Assembly (NCBI RefSeq): GCF_001590785.1
Contig: NZ_LTAO01000010.1
Coordinates: forward strand, 1-46,840
Source: Alkalihalobacillus trypoxylicola
GTDB taxonomy: Bacteria > Bacillota > Bacilli > Bacillales > Bacillaceae_D
Length of the DNA: 46,840 nucleotides
Reading direction: 5' to 3'
How positions within the stretch are numbered: position 1 is the first letter of the stretch; the number at the start of each line of letters is the position of its first letter. Positions 7,785 to 16,456 of this stretch are shown in pieces. A program made the position numbers and the translations under genes. The notes beneath the pieces were generated by a model that searched no databases, was not told where the DNA came from, and saw nothing but the letters and a program-made list of their open reading frames with translations.

Positions 7785-9986
7785 ATGTTTACAAAAATCC
7801 TAAAAGTTTTAAGTCTGATCGTCTTTTTAGTGCTATGTTATTCACAATTAGCAGTTGCTGAGGAAAATATCGACTCCTCCACTAAAGAACATATGAAAAT
7901 TGTTATTGCACCTGGATTATCCTTTGATGATGCTAAATGGCTTGTGGAACATGGTCGCTATGACGTTTTATGGGAAGAGTCAGCTTTGGGAGCAATGAAT
8001 GTAAGGCCGGATGGAGCTTATCAATATTTACCTAATCTTTTATCTATTAGCACAGGAACTAAATCACGTGGAATTCCTCAATGGAATGCATATGAAAAAG
8101 AAGAAATCATTGATGATGTTAACAGTGTCGATTATATGCACCAATTAACAGGCTTATCGAGCGAGAGTCCTATTGTTCATCCTTTTTTACATAAACTAAA
8201 GGAAGAAAATACAAATAATTATCATGATGCCCAAATAGGTAGTTTAGGTGAAAGCTTAAAGAATGCGGGAGTTAAAAGACTTGTTTTGGGTAATAGTGAT
8301 GTTGGTGAGGAGAGGGTACGTTTTGCTTCGCTTCTAACAATCGATAAACAAGGTCAGACATTAGGAGAATTGAAGGAAACAGTACGTTCTAATCCTCGGG
8401 TTCCTTATGGTATCGAAATGGATTCCGACTATTTATTAAATCAAATTAATACGTTTGTTGGACAGCATTCTTCTACTTTTGTCGCTGTTGAATGGGGAGA
8501 TTTATATCGATTAGACCGGTTGAAGGGAGAAATGGAGCCCGTTTTTTATCAGAGTATAAAAGAAGAAGCCCTTTTCCATTTAGAATCATTTATAAACGAG
8601 CTAGTCTTGAATGGAGAAGACGAGCCTGTGTGGCTTATATCTCCTATCATGAACCAAGATTCATTAAAAAATAAACAACAGTTAGCCCCTATTTTTACAT
8701 TTGATCAGGATGGAGGCTCTCTAACAAGCCTTACAACTAGACAGTCTTATTTAGTCGCGAATGTTGATGTTGTACCAACCATACTGAATGGTTTCGGTTT
8801 GCAAAAAACGGATGAATATATTGGACATCCTATTATCGTAGAAAAATCAGGAGATGTGAATAAACAGCCTTTGTTTGAAGAGGTCGATGAAATCGTACAT
8901 ATTTATAAGACGAGAGCAAGCGTATTATCTATCTACATTTCATGCTTAGCTATTTTATTATTATCATCTGGTTTAATGATCTTTTTTTTACGAGAAAACA
9001 ATTTTGGTATAAAAATCTTAAAAGTGACATTATTGACTGCTTTAAGCTCTCCTTTATTTTTCCTACTGCTAGCACCGATTAATACTTTATTAAATCAAAT
9101 TTCTTTTTTAATGGTTATGTTACTCTGTTCTTTACTTACGGGATATCTTTGCTATCGATTTATACACTCGCCCGTCAGTTTTATTACTAGTTGCCTATTT
9201 ATTGCGATAACGATCGATCTTACACTTGGGGAAAGCCTCATACAAAGGTCTTATTTAGGCTATGATCCGATTATTGGTGCGAGGTATTATGGAATAGGGA
9301 ATGAATATGCTGGAATTTATATAAGTTCAGCATTAACAATGCTCGTTCCATTTTTTCATAAAAGGAATTGGAAGGTGTTTATTGTAGCCTCTATTTTGCT
9401 TGTTCAAATGGTAATCCTTGCATCCCAATCTTTAGGTACAAATGCTGGTGCAACATTGTCAGCAGCTATTGCCTACACTGTTGCTATTCTTTTATTGTTA
9501 GGATTTAAAACGAAGACTTCCACGCTTTGGATCATAGGTACTTTTGGTTTATTTACGGGTTTAATTTTATTGTATGGTCTACAATTAATTGGAGTAAAAA
9601 GTCATATTGGCCTGGCTTTTGAAAGGTTAACTAGCGGAGATCTTCTTTATATAAAAAATATCATCTTCAGAAAGCTAGAAATGAATTATAAGCTCTTTCG
9701 CCATTCAAATTGGACGCAATTATTTGTATCAAGTTATCTTGTTGTTTTGCTTTTAATTTGGACAAAAAGAAATAGAATGATGGAATTTTCTAAAAGGTTG
9801 TATTTGCAAATCGGTGTTATTGCATCCGTTGCATTATTATTATTGAATGATTCAGGAGTCGTCGCTGCCGCAACCTCGATGTTTTGTATTGTTATTACCT
9901 ATTGCTATTGGATACTAACGGCTCATGAAACTCAATTTTCTCCTACTATTACAAAAAAGGAAAAATCGACTCAACAAGCACACTAA
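7785..9986 (+). CDS. Alkaline-phosphatase-like polytopic membrane protein
   Basis: The 733-residue protein has a signal-like N-terminal segment (about 5-25, ending AVA), an extracytoplasmic domain to about residue 370, then about ten membrane segments. The soluble part resembles the alkaline-phosphatase/phosphoglyceromutase fold: APGLSFDD near the start, LGAMNVRPDG, and VANVDVVPTILNGFGL followed by GHPI, which corresponds to the family's C-terminal core. The usual metal ligands are not obvious, so it may be inactive. The membrane half carries the striking ARYYGIGNEYAGI motif. Substrate unknown; an envelope or polymer-related role is a guess. The start follows GAAAGGTAGAACGT. The B. subtilis neighbourhood, as I recall it, has no such gene here. 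Confidence 0.7.
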   Translation: MFTKILKVLSLIVFLVLCYSQLAVAEENIDSSTKEHMKIVIAPGLSFDDAKWLVEHGRYDVLWEESALGAMNVRPDGAYQYLPNLLSISTGTKSRGIPQWNAYEKEEIIDDVNSVDYMHQLTGLSSESPIVHPFLHKLKEENTNNYHDAQIGSLGESLKNAGVKRLVLGNSDVGEERVRFASLLTIDKQGQTLGELKETVRSNPRVPYGIEMDSDYLLNQINTFVGQHSSTFVAVEWGDLYRLDRLKGEMEPVFYQSIKEEALFHLESFINELVLNGEDEPVWLISPIMNQDSLKNKQQLAPIFTFDQDGGSLTSLTTRQSYLVANVDVVPTILNGFGLQKTDEYIGHPIIVEKSGDVNKQPLFEEVDEIVHIYKTRASVLSIYISCLAILLLSSGLMIFFLRENNFGIKILKVTLLTALSSPLFFLLLAPINTLLNQISFLMVMLLCSLLTGYLCYRFIHSPVSFITSCLFIAITIDLTLGESLIQRSYLGYDPIIGARYYGIGNEYAGIYISSALTMLVPFFHKRNWKVFIVASILLVQMVILASQSLGTNAGATLSAAIAYTVAILLLLGFKTKTSTLWIIGTFGLFTGLILLYGLQLIGVKSHIGLAFERLTSGDLLYIKNIIFRKLEMNYKLFRHSNWTQLFVSSYLVVLLLIWTKRNRMMEFSKRLYLQIGVIASVALLLLNDSGVVAAATSMFCIVITYCYWILTAHETQFSPTITKKEKSTQQAH

Positions 9987-9992
9987 AAATGA

Positions 9993-10023
9993 GGAGATAA
10001 CTAAGCAGTCCTTGGTTATCTCC
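9993..10023. terminator. Hairpin between convergent genes
   Basis: GGAGATAACTAAG (9993-10005) pairs with CTTGGTTATCTCC (10011-10023), with one G-T pair. It lies between the convergent membrane-protein and ABC-F genes, but only a weak T run follows on either side. Confidence 0.5.
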
Positions 10024-10045
10024 CTTCTCAAGTTTTTATAGAAGC

Positions 10046-11971
10046 TTACGTAGATTGTGATAATTCTTCCCATTCTTCTAATAGTTGTTCGATTTCAACA
10101 TTGGCTTGGTCAATTTTATTTTGAAGCTCGAGTGCCTCTTGATGATTACTATAAATGTCGGGATCGCATAAAGATTGTTCGTAATTTTCAATTTGAGTTT
10201 CTAGAGTACTGACGGTGTTTTCTATTTCTTCAATTCTTCTAGTACGCTGACGTTCTAACTTTTTTGCTTCTTTATCACGATTGAAGCTCGTTTTATCTTT
10301 ATTAGTTTGAATAGGCTGAGACTGTTCCTGTGTCATTCTTATTCGCTCTAGATTCTCAGCTTTTTTCTCTACATAATAATCGTAATCCCCTAAGTAATTG
10401 GTTAGTTTGCCGTCGTGTAATTCTACTACCCTACTTGCCATTCGATTCAAGAAATATCGGTCATGTGAAACAAAAATAATCGTTCCAGGGTAATCAATTA
10501 AAGCAGCCTCTAATACTTCCTTTGCATCTAAATCAAGATGGTTGGTAGGTTCATCTAATATTAAAACATTGGCTTTTTGCATCATTAATTTAGCTAACGC
10601 AAGCCTTGCCTTTTCGCCACCACTAAGACTAGAGACAGGCTTTAATACATCATCTCCACTGAATAAAAAATTGCCTAATACGGTCCGTACATCTTTTTCT
10701 GGTGAAAGAGAGAAGTCATCCCATAATTCATGTAATACTTGTTTATTCGATTGTAATTTAGCTTGCTCTTGATCATAATAACCAATCTTGACATTGCTTC
10801 CAAAGTGAATGGAGCCGTTTTGAATAGGGATTTGTTTGGTCATTGCTTTTAATAGAGTAGATTTACCTGCGCCGTTTGGACCTACTATCGCAACACTCTC
10901 CTCTTTATTTACATCAAAGCTTAGTTGTTTAAATATAGAAGGAGAATTTGTGTATTGCACATCTAAATCAGAAATACGTAGCACTTCATTACCAGTTTGG
11001 CGCTCAATTTGAAAAGAAAAATGGGCTGACTTTTCCATACCAGCAGGACGATCGATTCGATCCATTCGTTCTAATTGCTTTCTCCTGCTCTGAGCTCTTT
11101 TCGTCGTCGAGGCTCGAGCGATATTCTTTTGAACGAAATCTTCTAACTTAGCAATTTGTTCTTGCTGCTTTTCAAATTGTTTAAGCTCTAACTCATATCT
11201 TTTAGCTTTTTCATTTAAATAATCGCTATAATTACCCTTGAATTTAGTCGACTTCGTTCTAGAAATTTCTACAACCTGATTCACAATTTTATCTAAGAAA
11301 TAGCGGTCATGAGAAACGATTAAAATCGCCCCAGGATAATTCGATAAATATTGCTCTAGCCATGTTAATGTGTCAATGTCTAAATGGTTGGTTGGTTCGT
11401 CCAGAATTAAGAGATCAGGTTTTGTTAATAATAACTTTCCTAGCGCTAATCTAGTTTTTTGACCACCGCTCAAGGTAGAAATCGGCGTCTCGAAGCGATC
11501 GGTCGAAAATTTTAATCCTGAAAGAACGCTGCGAATATCAGCTTCGTATTGATAGCCCCCTTGATCCTTAAAGGTAATTTGGAGCTCATCATATTCTTGA
11601 AGTAGCTTTTGGTAGCTAATCTCGTCATTTTGAAGGATCGGATTGGCCATTTCTTCTTCCATTTTCCTTAATTTCTTTTCCATTAGAATTAAGTCATGAA
11701 AGACGGCTAACATTTCCTCCCAAATGGTAAGGGAAGATTCTAGACCGGTGTTTTGAGCTAAATAGCCAAATTCAATATCTTTAGGTTTAATGACCTCACC
11801 TGAATCATGTGAAAGCTGTCCCGAAATGATTTTAAGAAGAGTTGATTTTCCCGCTCCGTTTCGACCAACTAGTGCGACTCTTTCTCCTGTTTGTACTTCT
11901 AGCTTTATATTTGTTAAAATTGGTTCAACACCAAATGATTTTGATAGGTTGACGCATTGTAAAATAATCAT
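10046..11971 (-). CDS. ABC-F family ATPase, YdiF type
   Basis: ABC-F proteins lack membrane domains and act on the ribosome. The 641-residue protein has two ATPase domains: first Walker A GRNGAGKST (about 36-44) with signature LSGGQKTR and ILDEPTNHLD; second Walker A GPNGAGKST with LSGGEKARLAL and ILDEPTNHLD. A charged interdomain linker and a C-terminal coiled coil from about residue 555 follow. The order next to tsaD and rex matches ydiF. Start at 11971, after GGAAGTGATAACC; the 15 codons upstream have no ribosome binding site. Antibiotic resistance cannot be inferred from the sequence. Confidence 0.93.
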   Translation of the reverse strand: MIILQCVNLSKSFGVEPILTNIKLEVQTGERVALVGRNGAGKSTLLKIISGQLSHDSGEVIKPKDIEFGYLAQNTGLESSLTIWEEMLAVFHDLILMEKKLRKMEEEMANPILQNDEISYQKLLQEYDELQITFKDQGGYQYEADIRSVLSGLKFSTDRFETPISTLSGGQKTRLALGKLLLTKPDLLILDEPTNHLDIDTLTWLEQYLSNYPGAILIVSHDRYFLDKIVNQVVEISRTKSTKFKGNYSDYLNEKAKRYELELKQFEKQQEQIAKLEDFVQKNIARASTTKRAQSRRKQLERMDRIDRPAGMEKSAHFSFQIERQTGNEVLRISDLDVQYTNSPSIFKQLSFDVNKEESVAIVGPNGAGKSTLLKAMTKQIPIQNGSIHFGSNVKIGYYDQEQAKLQSNKQVLHELWDDFSLSPEKDVRTVLGNFLFSGDDVLKPVSSLSGGEKARLALAKLMMQKANVLILDEPTNHLDLDAKEVLEAALIDYPGTIIFVSHDRYFLNRMASRVVELHDGKLTNYLGDYDYYVEKKAENLERIRMTQEQSQPIQTNKDKTSFNRDKEAKKLERQRTRRIEEIENTVSTLETQIENYEQSLCDPDIYSNHQEALELQNKIDQANVEIEQLLEEWEELSQST

Positions 11972-12095
11972 GGTTATCACTTCCAATATTAAAACTTTAG
12001 AGAAGAAAAGCCACAATAGTATTGATTTTCTCCTCTATTCAGTGTAGCTTATTTACTAGTATTCAACAACTTATTGAACAGTTATTGGATTATGG

Positions 12096-12123
12096 TTACA
12101 TTCTATAAAAAATGAGGTACAAT
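12096..12123 (+). promoter_or_regulatory. Candidate promoter of rex-tat
   Basis: TTACAT (12096-12101), a 16-base spacer and TACAAT (12118-12123) lie about 70 bases before the rex start. Confidence 0.55.
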
Positions 12124-12193
12124 AGGAATGTTTCCATAATCTTGTTTTAGAGTAGATATTGGATAGTCTATAATGAGTTTAGGGGGACTGCTT

Positions 12194-12829
12194 ATGAAAT
12201 CAGATCATACAAAGATACCTCAAGCGACAGCAAAGCGCTTACCTTTATACTATCGGTTCCTTGAGAATTTGCAGACCTCTGGAAAGCAAAGAGTTTCTTC
12301 AACAGAATTAAGTGAAGCGGTAAAGGTAGATTCAGCTACGATTCGAAGAGATTTTTCATATTTTGGAGCATTAGGAAAGAAGGGATATGGATATAATGTT
12401 AGTTACCTGTTATCTTTTTTTCGAAAAACTCTTGATCAAGATGAATTAACGAAGGTCGTTTTAGTCGGAGTAGGTAATTTAGGTACAGCATTTTTACATT
12501 ATAATTTCTCTAAAAACAACAATACGCAAATTGTTATGGCATTTGATGTCGTCGAAGAAAAAATCGGCCAAGAGGTTGGTGGCGTGACGATTCATGAGTA
12601 TGCAACGTTAAAGGAAACATTACCTGACGATGTTACTGTAGCTATATTAACGGTCCCAGCATCTGCCGCTCAAGGGATAGCGGATGAATTAATAGAAGCT
12701 GGAATCAAGGGTATATTAAATTTTACACCAGCAAGGTTGACCGTACCAGAAACTGTTCGAGTACATCATATAGATTTATCTGTTGAACTACAGGCACTAG
12801 TATATTTCTTGAAACACTATCCTATTTAG
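12194..12829 (+). CDS. rex: Redox-sensing transcriptional repressor Rex
   Basis: Rex senses the NADH/NAD+ ratio and represses respiratory and fermentative genes when NADH is low. The 211-residue protein has an N-terminal winged helix ([19 protein letters not shown], then [20 protein letters not shown]) and a Rossmann domain with [11 protein letters not shown] (about 87-97), followed by a C-terminal swapped helix, as usual for the family. The start at 12194 follows AGGGGGACTGCTT. Two Rex-type operators occur 1.9 kb downstream before the DoxX gene, which points to a local target. Confidence 0.97.
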   Translation: MKSDHTKIPQATAKRLPLYYRFLENLQTSGKQRVSSTELSEAVKVDSATIRRDFSYFGALGKKGYGYNVSYLLSFFRKTLDQDELTKVVLVGVGNLGTAFLHYNFSKNNNTQIVMAFDVVEEKIGQEVGGVTIHEYATLKETLPDDVTVAILTVPASAAQGIADELIEAGIKGILNFTPARLTVPETVRVHHIDLSVELQALVYFLKHYPI

Positions 12830-12881
12830 GGTTAGACAGGGTTTTAAAAGCTTACACACATTATAAGGAGGTGCATCAATT

Positions 12882-13076
12882 ATGATGCCTTTATCTGCCG
12901 GAAGTCTTATATTAATCGCTATTGTAGCTTTACTTATTTTTGGACCAAAGAAGTTACCTGAATTAGGTAAAGCAGCAGGAAATACATTACGCGAATTTAA
13001 AGCAGCTACAAGAGGACTAGCTGATGACGATGATACAGATACGAAAAAGAAAACAACAACTCGTGAAGATGCTTAA
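12882..13076 (+). CDS. tatA: Sec-independent translocase TatA (TatAy type)
   Basis: TatA forms the pore of the twin-arginine translocase. The 64-residue protein has one N-terminal membrane helix (about 6-22), the hinge [15 protein letters not shown], an amphipathic helix and an acidic DDDDTD stretch. The start follows AAGGAGGTGCATCAATT; the second ATG at 12885 is equally possible. It is 20 bases from tatC, with which it forms a minimal two-component system like B. subtilis TatAyCy. Confidence 0.96.
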   Translation: MMPLSAGSLILIAIVALLIFGPKKLPELGKAAGNTLREFKAATRGLADDDDTDTKKKTTTREDA

Positions 13077-13095
13077 TGTAAAGAGGGTTTGTTAA

Positions 13096-13872
13096 ATGGA
13101 TAACAAAGAAATGTCGGTTATGGATCACATAGTTGAAATGAGAAAAAGGATTATTATCCTATTCGTTTCATTTGCCGTTGCATTCATCGCCGGCTTTTTT
13201 TTAGCAACACCGTTAATCACATATTTACAAGCTGCGCCAATGGCACAGGATTTACCGATGAATGCTTTTAAAATGACAGACCCATTTCGGGTTTTTATGA
13301 ATTTTGCGACTGTCATTGCTCTGGTGATCATTTTTCCAGTCATATTATTTCAGATTTGGAGCTTCGTAAGTCCTGGTTTACATGAAAATGAACGAAAGGC
13401 AACTTTAGGCTATATTCCTTTTGCTTTCATTTTATTTATTGGTGGAGTTGCATTTGCTTATTATATTTTATTTCCTTTTATCATCCAGTTTATGGGTAAT
13501 TTATCAGCTCGTTTAGGGATTACTGAGCAATATGGTATTAACGAATATTTTCAATTTTTATTCCAAATTACTATCCCTATGGGGTTATTATTTCAATTAC
13601 CAGTAGTCGTTTCATTTTTAACGAGACTGGGAATCCTAACACCGAGCTTTCTTTCCAAGGTTAGAAAGTATGCCTATTTTGTGTTATTGATTATTGCCGG
13701 ATTTATTACGCCACCTGATTTAGTTTCTCATCTCATGGTTACGGTGCCGCTTTTACTTTTGTATGAATTTAGTATTACGCTATCACGCATTACACATCGT
13801 AAGGTTCTAAAAGCAGAGAAAGAAAGGGAAGAAGCGTTAAAAAGGGCAGAGGAAAATAATGAGTCTTTATAA
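13096..13872 (+). CDS. tatC: Sec-independent translocase TatC
   Basis: TatC is the polytopic receptor for twin-arginine signal peptides. The 258-residue protein has six predicted membrane helices and the family motifs MDHIVEMRKRI at the N-terminus, FPVILFQIWSFVSPGLHENE and FITPPD near helix five. The tail is charged. It follows tatA in an operon that ends at a strong terminator directly after the gene. Confidence 0.97.
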   Translation: MDNKEMSVMDHIVEMRKRIIILFVSFAVAFIAGFFLATPLITYLQAAPMAQDLPMNAFKMTDPFRVFMNFATVIALVIIFPVILFQIWSFVSPGLHENERKATLGYIPFAFILFIGGVAFAYYILFPFIIQFMGNLSARLGITEQYGINEYFQFLFQITIPMGLLFQLPVVVSFLTRLGILTPSFLSKVRKYAYFVLLIIAGFITPPDLVSHLMVTVPLLLLYEFSITLSRITHRKVLKAEKEREEALKRAEENNESL

Positions 13873-13879
13873 ATAATAG

Positions 13880-13913
13880 ATCGAAGAGAAGAAACCTTCT
13901 CTTCGATTTTTTT
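13880..13913 (+). terminator. Terminator of the rex-tat operon
   Basis: ATCGAAGAGAAG (13880-13891) pairs perfectly with CTTCTCTTCGAT (13896-13907), followed by a T run. Confidence 0.95.
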
Positions 13914-14050
13914 ATGTCAAAAATAGAGTTGAGAAACCGCGTAGGTATAGCTCTGGGTGAATAGATTGTGAAGTATTGAACAAATTGTGAATAATGATAA
14001 AAAGTATAGTCAATTCATTCAAACCGGTATATAATAAAAGTGTAAAAGAT

Positions 14051-14137
14051 AGTGAAACATTTCACAAAGTGACGAGGTTTACGATTTGTTTTAATAACAA
14101 GTCTTTCAATGGGGAGTTTTATGTGAATGGTTTCACA
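14051..14137. promoter_or_regulatory. Two Rex-type operators before the DoxX gene
   Basis: The Rex core consensus is TGTGAA-N4-TTCACA. The copy at 14122-14137 matches perfectly and extends to an 18-base palindrome (14121-14138). The copy at 14051-14066 (AGTGAA-ACAT-TTCACA) has one mismatch. A possible -10 (TATAAT, 14030-14035) lies just upstream, so bound Rex would block transcription. rex itself is in the adjacent operon. Confidence 0.8.
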
Positions 14138-14169
14138 TACATTACAACTATTAAAAGGAGGAATTTATC

Positions 14170-14709
14170 ATGATGGGACAATTTTTGAGAAACAATCGTG
14201 TAATGGCAATTATTTTAACTGTATTAAGAGTTTATCTAGGGTGGACTTGGTTATCATCTGGATGGGGAAAGGTGATGGGAGAATTTAATGCTGGAGGATA
14301 CTTGCAAAACGCTGTAGCAAACCCAGTAATGAATGGGGAAGTTATGAAATACCCATTATATGTTAGCTTTTTAGAAAACGTAGCTGTACCAGGAGCAGAT
14401 ATATTTAGTGTCGTAGTAGCTTGGGGAGAAGTTCTTGTAGGATTAGGTTTAATCGTAGGAATCTTTACTTCAGCCGCCGCATTCTTTGGAGCAGTAATGA
14501 ATATGGCATTCTTGTTTGCAGGAACTGTTTCTTCTAACCCTTGGATGGTCATCGTAGCATTCGTCATTATGGCAGCTGGAGCAAATGCAGGTAGATACGG
14601 AGGAGACCGTTGGGTACTTCCATACTTGAAATCTCTTTTTGCTAATAAATTCAAAAAAAATAATGATTTAGGAATTAACACCGCTAAGCCGATAAAAGAA
14701 GCAATCTAA
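14170..14709 (+). CDS. DoxX family membrane protein
   Basis: The 179-residue protein has four membrane segments and DoxX/DoxD-family features: RVYLGWTWLSSGWGKV at the first helix, AWGEVLVGLGLIVGIFT and the C-terminal ANAGRYGGDRWVLPYL motif. Relatives include the small subunit of thiosulfate:quinone oxidoreductase, but most Bacillus members are uncharacterised. The ribosome binding site AAAGGAGGAATTTATC is strong. Two Rex-type operators upstream suggest induction at a high NADH/NAD+ ratio, that is, under oxygen limitation (inference). Confidence 0.88.
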   Translation: MMGQFLRNNRVMAIILTVLRVYLGWTWLSSGWGKVMGEFNAGGYLQNAVANPVMNGEVMKYPLYVSFLENVAVPGADIFSVVVAWGEVLVGLGLIVGIFTSAAAFFGAVMNMAFLFAGTVSSNPWMVIVAFVIMAAGANAGRYGGDRWVLPYLKSLFANKFKKNNDLGINTAKPIKEAI

Positions 14710-14722
14710 CATGAATAGGGCG

Positions 14723-14750
14723 CCCACTTTCTGATAAAGAAGGTGGGTTT
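14723..14750 (+). terminator. Terminator of the DoxX gene
   Basis: CCCACTTTCT (14723-14732) pairs with AGAAGGTGGG (14738-14747), with one G-T pair, followed by five T residues. Confidence 0.88.
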
Positions 14751-14841
14751 TTGGTTTGGTAAACCAATATTAGTTCATAGAAACAGGAGGGTTCTAGAGG
14801 ATAAATGGACTAAAGCAGCTGTTTTAGGAGAAAAGATTATA

Positions 14842-14870
14842 TTGAAAACACCCTCATATTATGATACATT
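14842..14870 (+). promoter_or_regulatory. Candidate promoter of the His leader
   Basis: TTGAAA (14842-14847), a 17-base spacer and TACATT (14865-14870) predict a start near 14877, only about 17 bases before the leader peptide. TATGAT at 14860-14865 is an alternative -10 but has no good -35. Confidence 0.5.
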
Positions 14871-14893
14871 TAATGGAATTTAGAGGTGAGTAT

Positions 14894-14950
14894 ATGAATT
14901 TATTTAAAAAGACATTTATTTTGTTCTCACAACTACATCATCATATCTAA
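14894..14950 (+). CDS. His leader peptide (18 aa)
   Basis: The small frame reads MNLFKKTFILFSQLHHHI and stops at 14948-14950. Three consecutive CAT histidine codons (14936-14944) sit near its end, and AGAGGTGAG provides a ribosome binding site six bases upstream. The stop codon overlaps the 5' strand of a hairpin (14949-14995), and a terminator follows. A histidyl-tRNA synthetase gene lies downstream, so the codon bias matches the gene's amino acid. This is the arrangement of ribosome-mediated attenuation. Confidence 0.85.
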   Translation: MNLFKKTFILFSQLHHHI

Positions 14951-15050
14951 TAGCCTCGCTATCCGATTTTAAAAATCGCAAATAGGAAGGCTATTTATTA
15001 TTAAACCGTATTTGATTAAGTCTCAACACTTAAATCAAGTGCGGTTTTTT
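14949..15050 (+). promoter_or_regulatory. Transcription attenuator before hisS2
   Basis: Three alternative structures can be drawn. The 1:2 hairpin pairs AATAGCCT (14949-14956) with AGGCTATT (14988-14995), with inner stems CTAT/ATAG and CGATT/AATCG. The 3:4 terminator pairs 15003-15021 with 15028-15047 (19 pairs, one bulge, a few G-U), loop CTCAAC, then a T run to 15050. The 2:3 antiterminator pairs AATCGCAAATAGG (14974-14986) with CCGTATTTGATT (15006-15017), taking strands from both others. A ribosome stalled at the His codons would block strand 1 and favour 2:3 and read-through. Confidence 0.8.
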
Positions 15051-15079
15051 ATTTTACTCAAAAATTGGAGGAAAAGAAA

Positions 15080-16363
15080 ATGAAGAAAATGGATTATCAA
15101 AATGTAAAAGGAACTCAAGATTACCTACCAAATGCTGAAGTAGTAAGAAGGGATATTAGAAGAACATTAGAAGATGTCTTCATCCAATATGGTTGTAAAC
15201 CATTGGAAACTCCTATATTAAATTACACCGAATTACTAGCTTCTAAGTATGGTGGTGGGGCCGCTATTTTAGAAGAGATGTATACATTAACTGATAGGGG
15301 AGGAAGAGAATTAGCTTTACGCTATGACCTCACGATACCTTTTGCTAAGGTTGTAGCAATGAACCCATCTCTAAAGATGCCTTTTAAGCGATATGAAATG
15401 GGAAAAGTATTTAGAGATGGACCGATTAAAACAGGAAGATATCGAGAATTTACACAATGTGATGTCGATATTGTAGGTATTGATACACAAATAGCTGAAG
15501 CTGAATTGATGGTTATGGCATTGGATGCATTTAGAAAACTGGATGTAAATGTAACGATACAATACAATAACCGAAAGTTACTATCAGGAATGCTTGTACT
15601 ATTTGGTACAGAGTACGACAAAATCAATCATGTCATTTTAATACTAGATAAAATTGAAAAAGTAGGATTAGAAGCAGTTGTTTCTGAGCTCAATAACCAA
15701 GGCTTATCAAATTCTGCCATTACATTAATTAAGCAGTTTTTAACGGATGATGGAAATGTCAATTTGAGTTATTTCGAATCTTTTGCTGAACAAAGTGAGG
15801 AGGTAAGGAAAGGCTTAATAGAATTAAAAGAATTAGAATCTTATTTAAAACTTCTTTCTGTTGAAACAAAGTGCGAGTTTAATCCATTTTTAGCAAGAGG
15901 ATTAGAGATTTATACAGGTATTGTTTATGAAATATTTTTAACGGATCGTTCTATTAAATCTAGTATTGGGAGTGGCGGAAGGTATGATAACGCGATTGGT
16001 GGGTTGATAGGAACCAATGAACATTTTTCAACAGTGGGAATTTCATTTGGCTTAGATGTGATTTATACAGCTATCGGTTCATCAAAAGGCGAGTTAAAAG
16101 AGAATTCGAATATTGATTATTATATTATTCCATTAAATACAACAAAAGAATCTTTACTGTTAGCCAATGATTTAAGAAATAAAGGCTATAAAGTAGAGTA
16201 TGAAATGAGTAACAAAAAATTAGGAAAAGCTCTTGAAAAGGCAAACAAAGAGAGAATTCGTAACGTTATTATAATTGGCGAAAACGAAGTAAAAGATAAC
16301 CAATTCAAAGTAAAGGATATGTTTTCTGGAGAGGAGAAAACAGAATTCTTCCCATTTAACTAG
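15080..16363 (+). CDS. hisS: Histidyl-tRNA synthetase paralogue
   Basis: The enzyme charges tRNA-His. The 427-residue class II synthetase has motif 1 in the N-terminal region, motif 2 (KRYEMGKVFRDGPIKTGRYR, about 99-118), RYDLTIPFA, the histidine-binding LARGLEIYTG, motif 3 in IGSGGRYDNAIGGL, and a C-terminal anticodon-binding domain. All catalytic motifs look intact, so it is a synthetase rather than a HisZ-type subunit. It is away from aspS, the usual hisS neighbour in Bacillus, so it is probably a second, inducible copy (inference). The start at 15080 follows GGAGG by eight bases. Expression is probably controlled by the His leader attenuator. Confidence 0.9.
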   Translation: MKKMDYQNVKGTQDYLPNAEVVRRDIRRTLEDVFIQYGCKPLETPILNYTELLASKYGGGAAILEEMYTLTDRGGRELALRYDLTIPFAKVVAMNPSLKMPFKRYEMGKVFRDGPIKTGRYREFTQCDVDIVGIDTQIAEAELMVMALDAFRKLDVNVTIQYNNRKLLSGMLVLFGTEYDKINHVILILDKIEKVGLEAVVSELNNQGLSNSAITLIKQFLTDDGNVNLSYFESFAEQSEEVRKGLIELKELESYLKLLSVETKCEFNPFLARGLEIYTGIVYEIFLTDRSIKSSIGSGGRYDNAIGGLIGTNEHFSTVGISFGLDVIYTAIGSSKGELKENSNIDYYIIPLNTTKESLLLANDLRNKGYKVEYEMSNKKLGKALEKANKERIRNVIIIGENEVKDNQFKVKDMFSGEEKTEFFPFN

Positions 16364-16433
16364 TATTTTCATTCTAAAATCAGTGTGCTGACTCAAATTA
16401 TCTGAAGATAATAGCCTTTTAATAAAGGAGAAC

Positions 16434-16456
16434 ATATGAGAAATATAAACAATTAA
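16434..16456 (+). other. Candidate six-codon upstream ORF
   Basis: AAAGGAGAACAT is followed by ATG AGA AAT ATA AAC AAT TAA. The ribosome binding site is strong for so short a frame, and it precedes the MFS exporter gene. It could be a translated regulatory leader, or chance. Confidence 0.3.

Noticed and set aside
7842-9986. Alternative shadow frames within the phosphatase-like gene
   Set aside because: Out of frame with a long coding sequence and without ribosome binding sites.
14870-15079. T-box riboswitch before the HisRS gene
   Set aside because: No T-box consensus (AGGGTGGNACCGCG) or stem I specifier was found, and the leader is too short.
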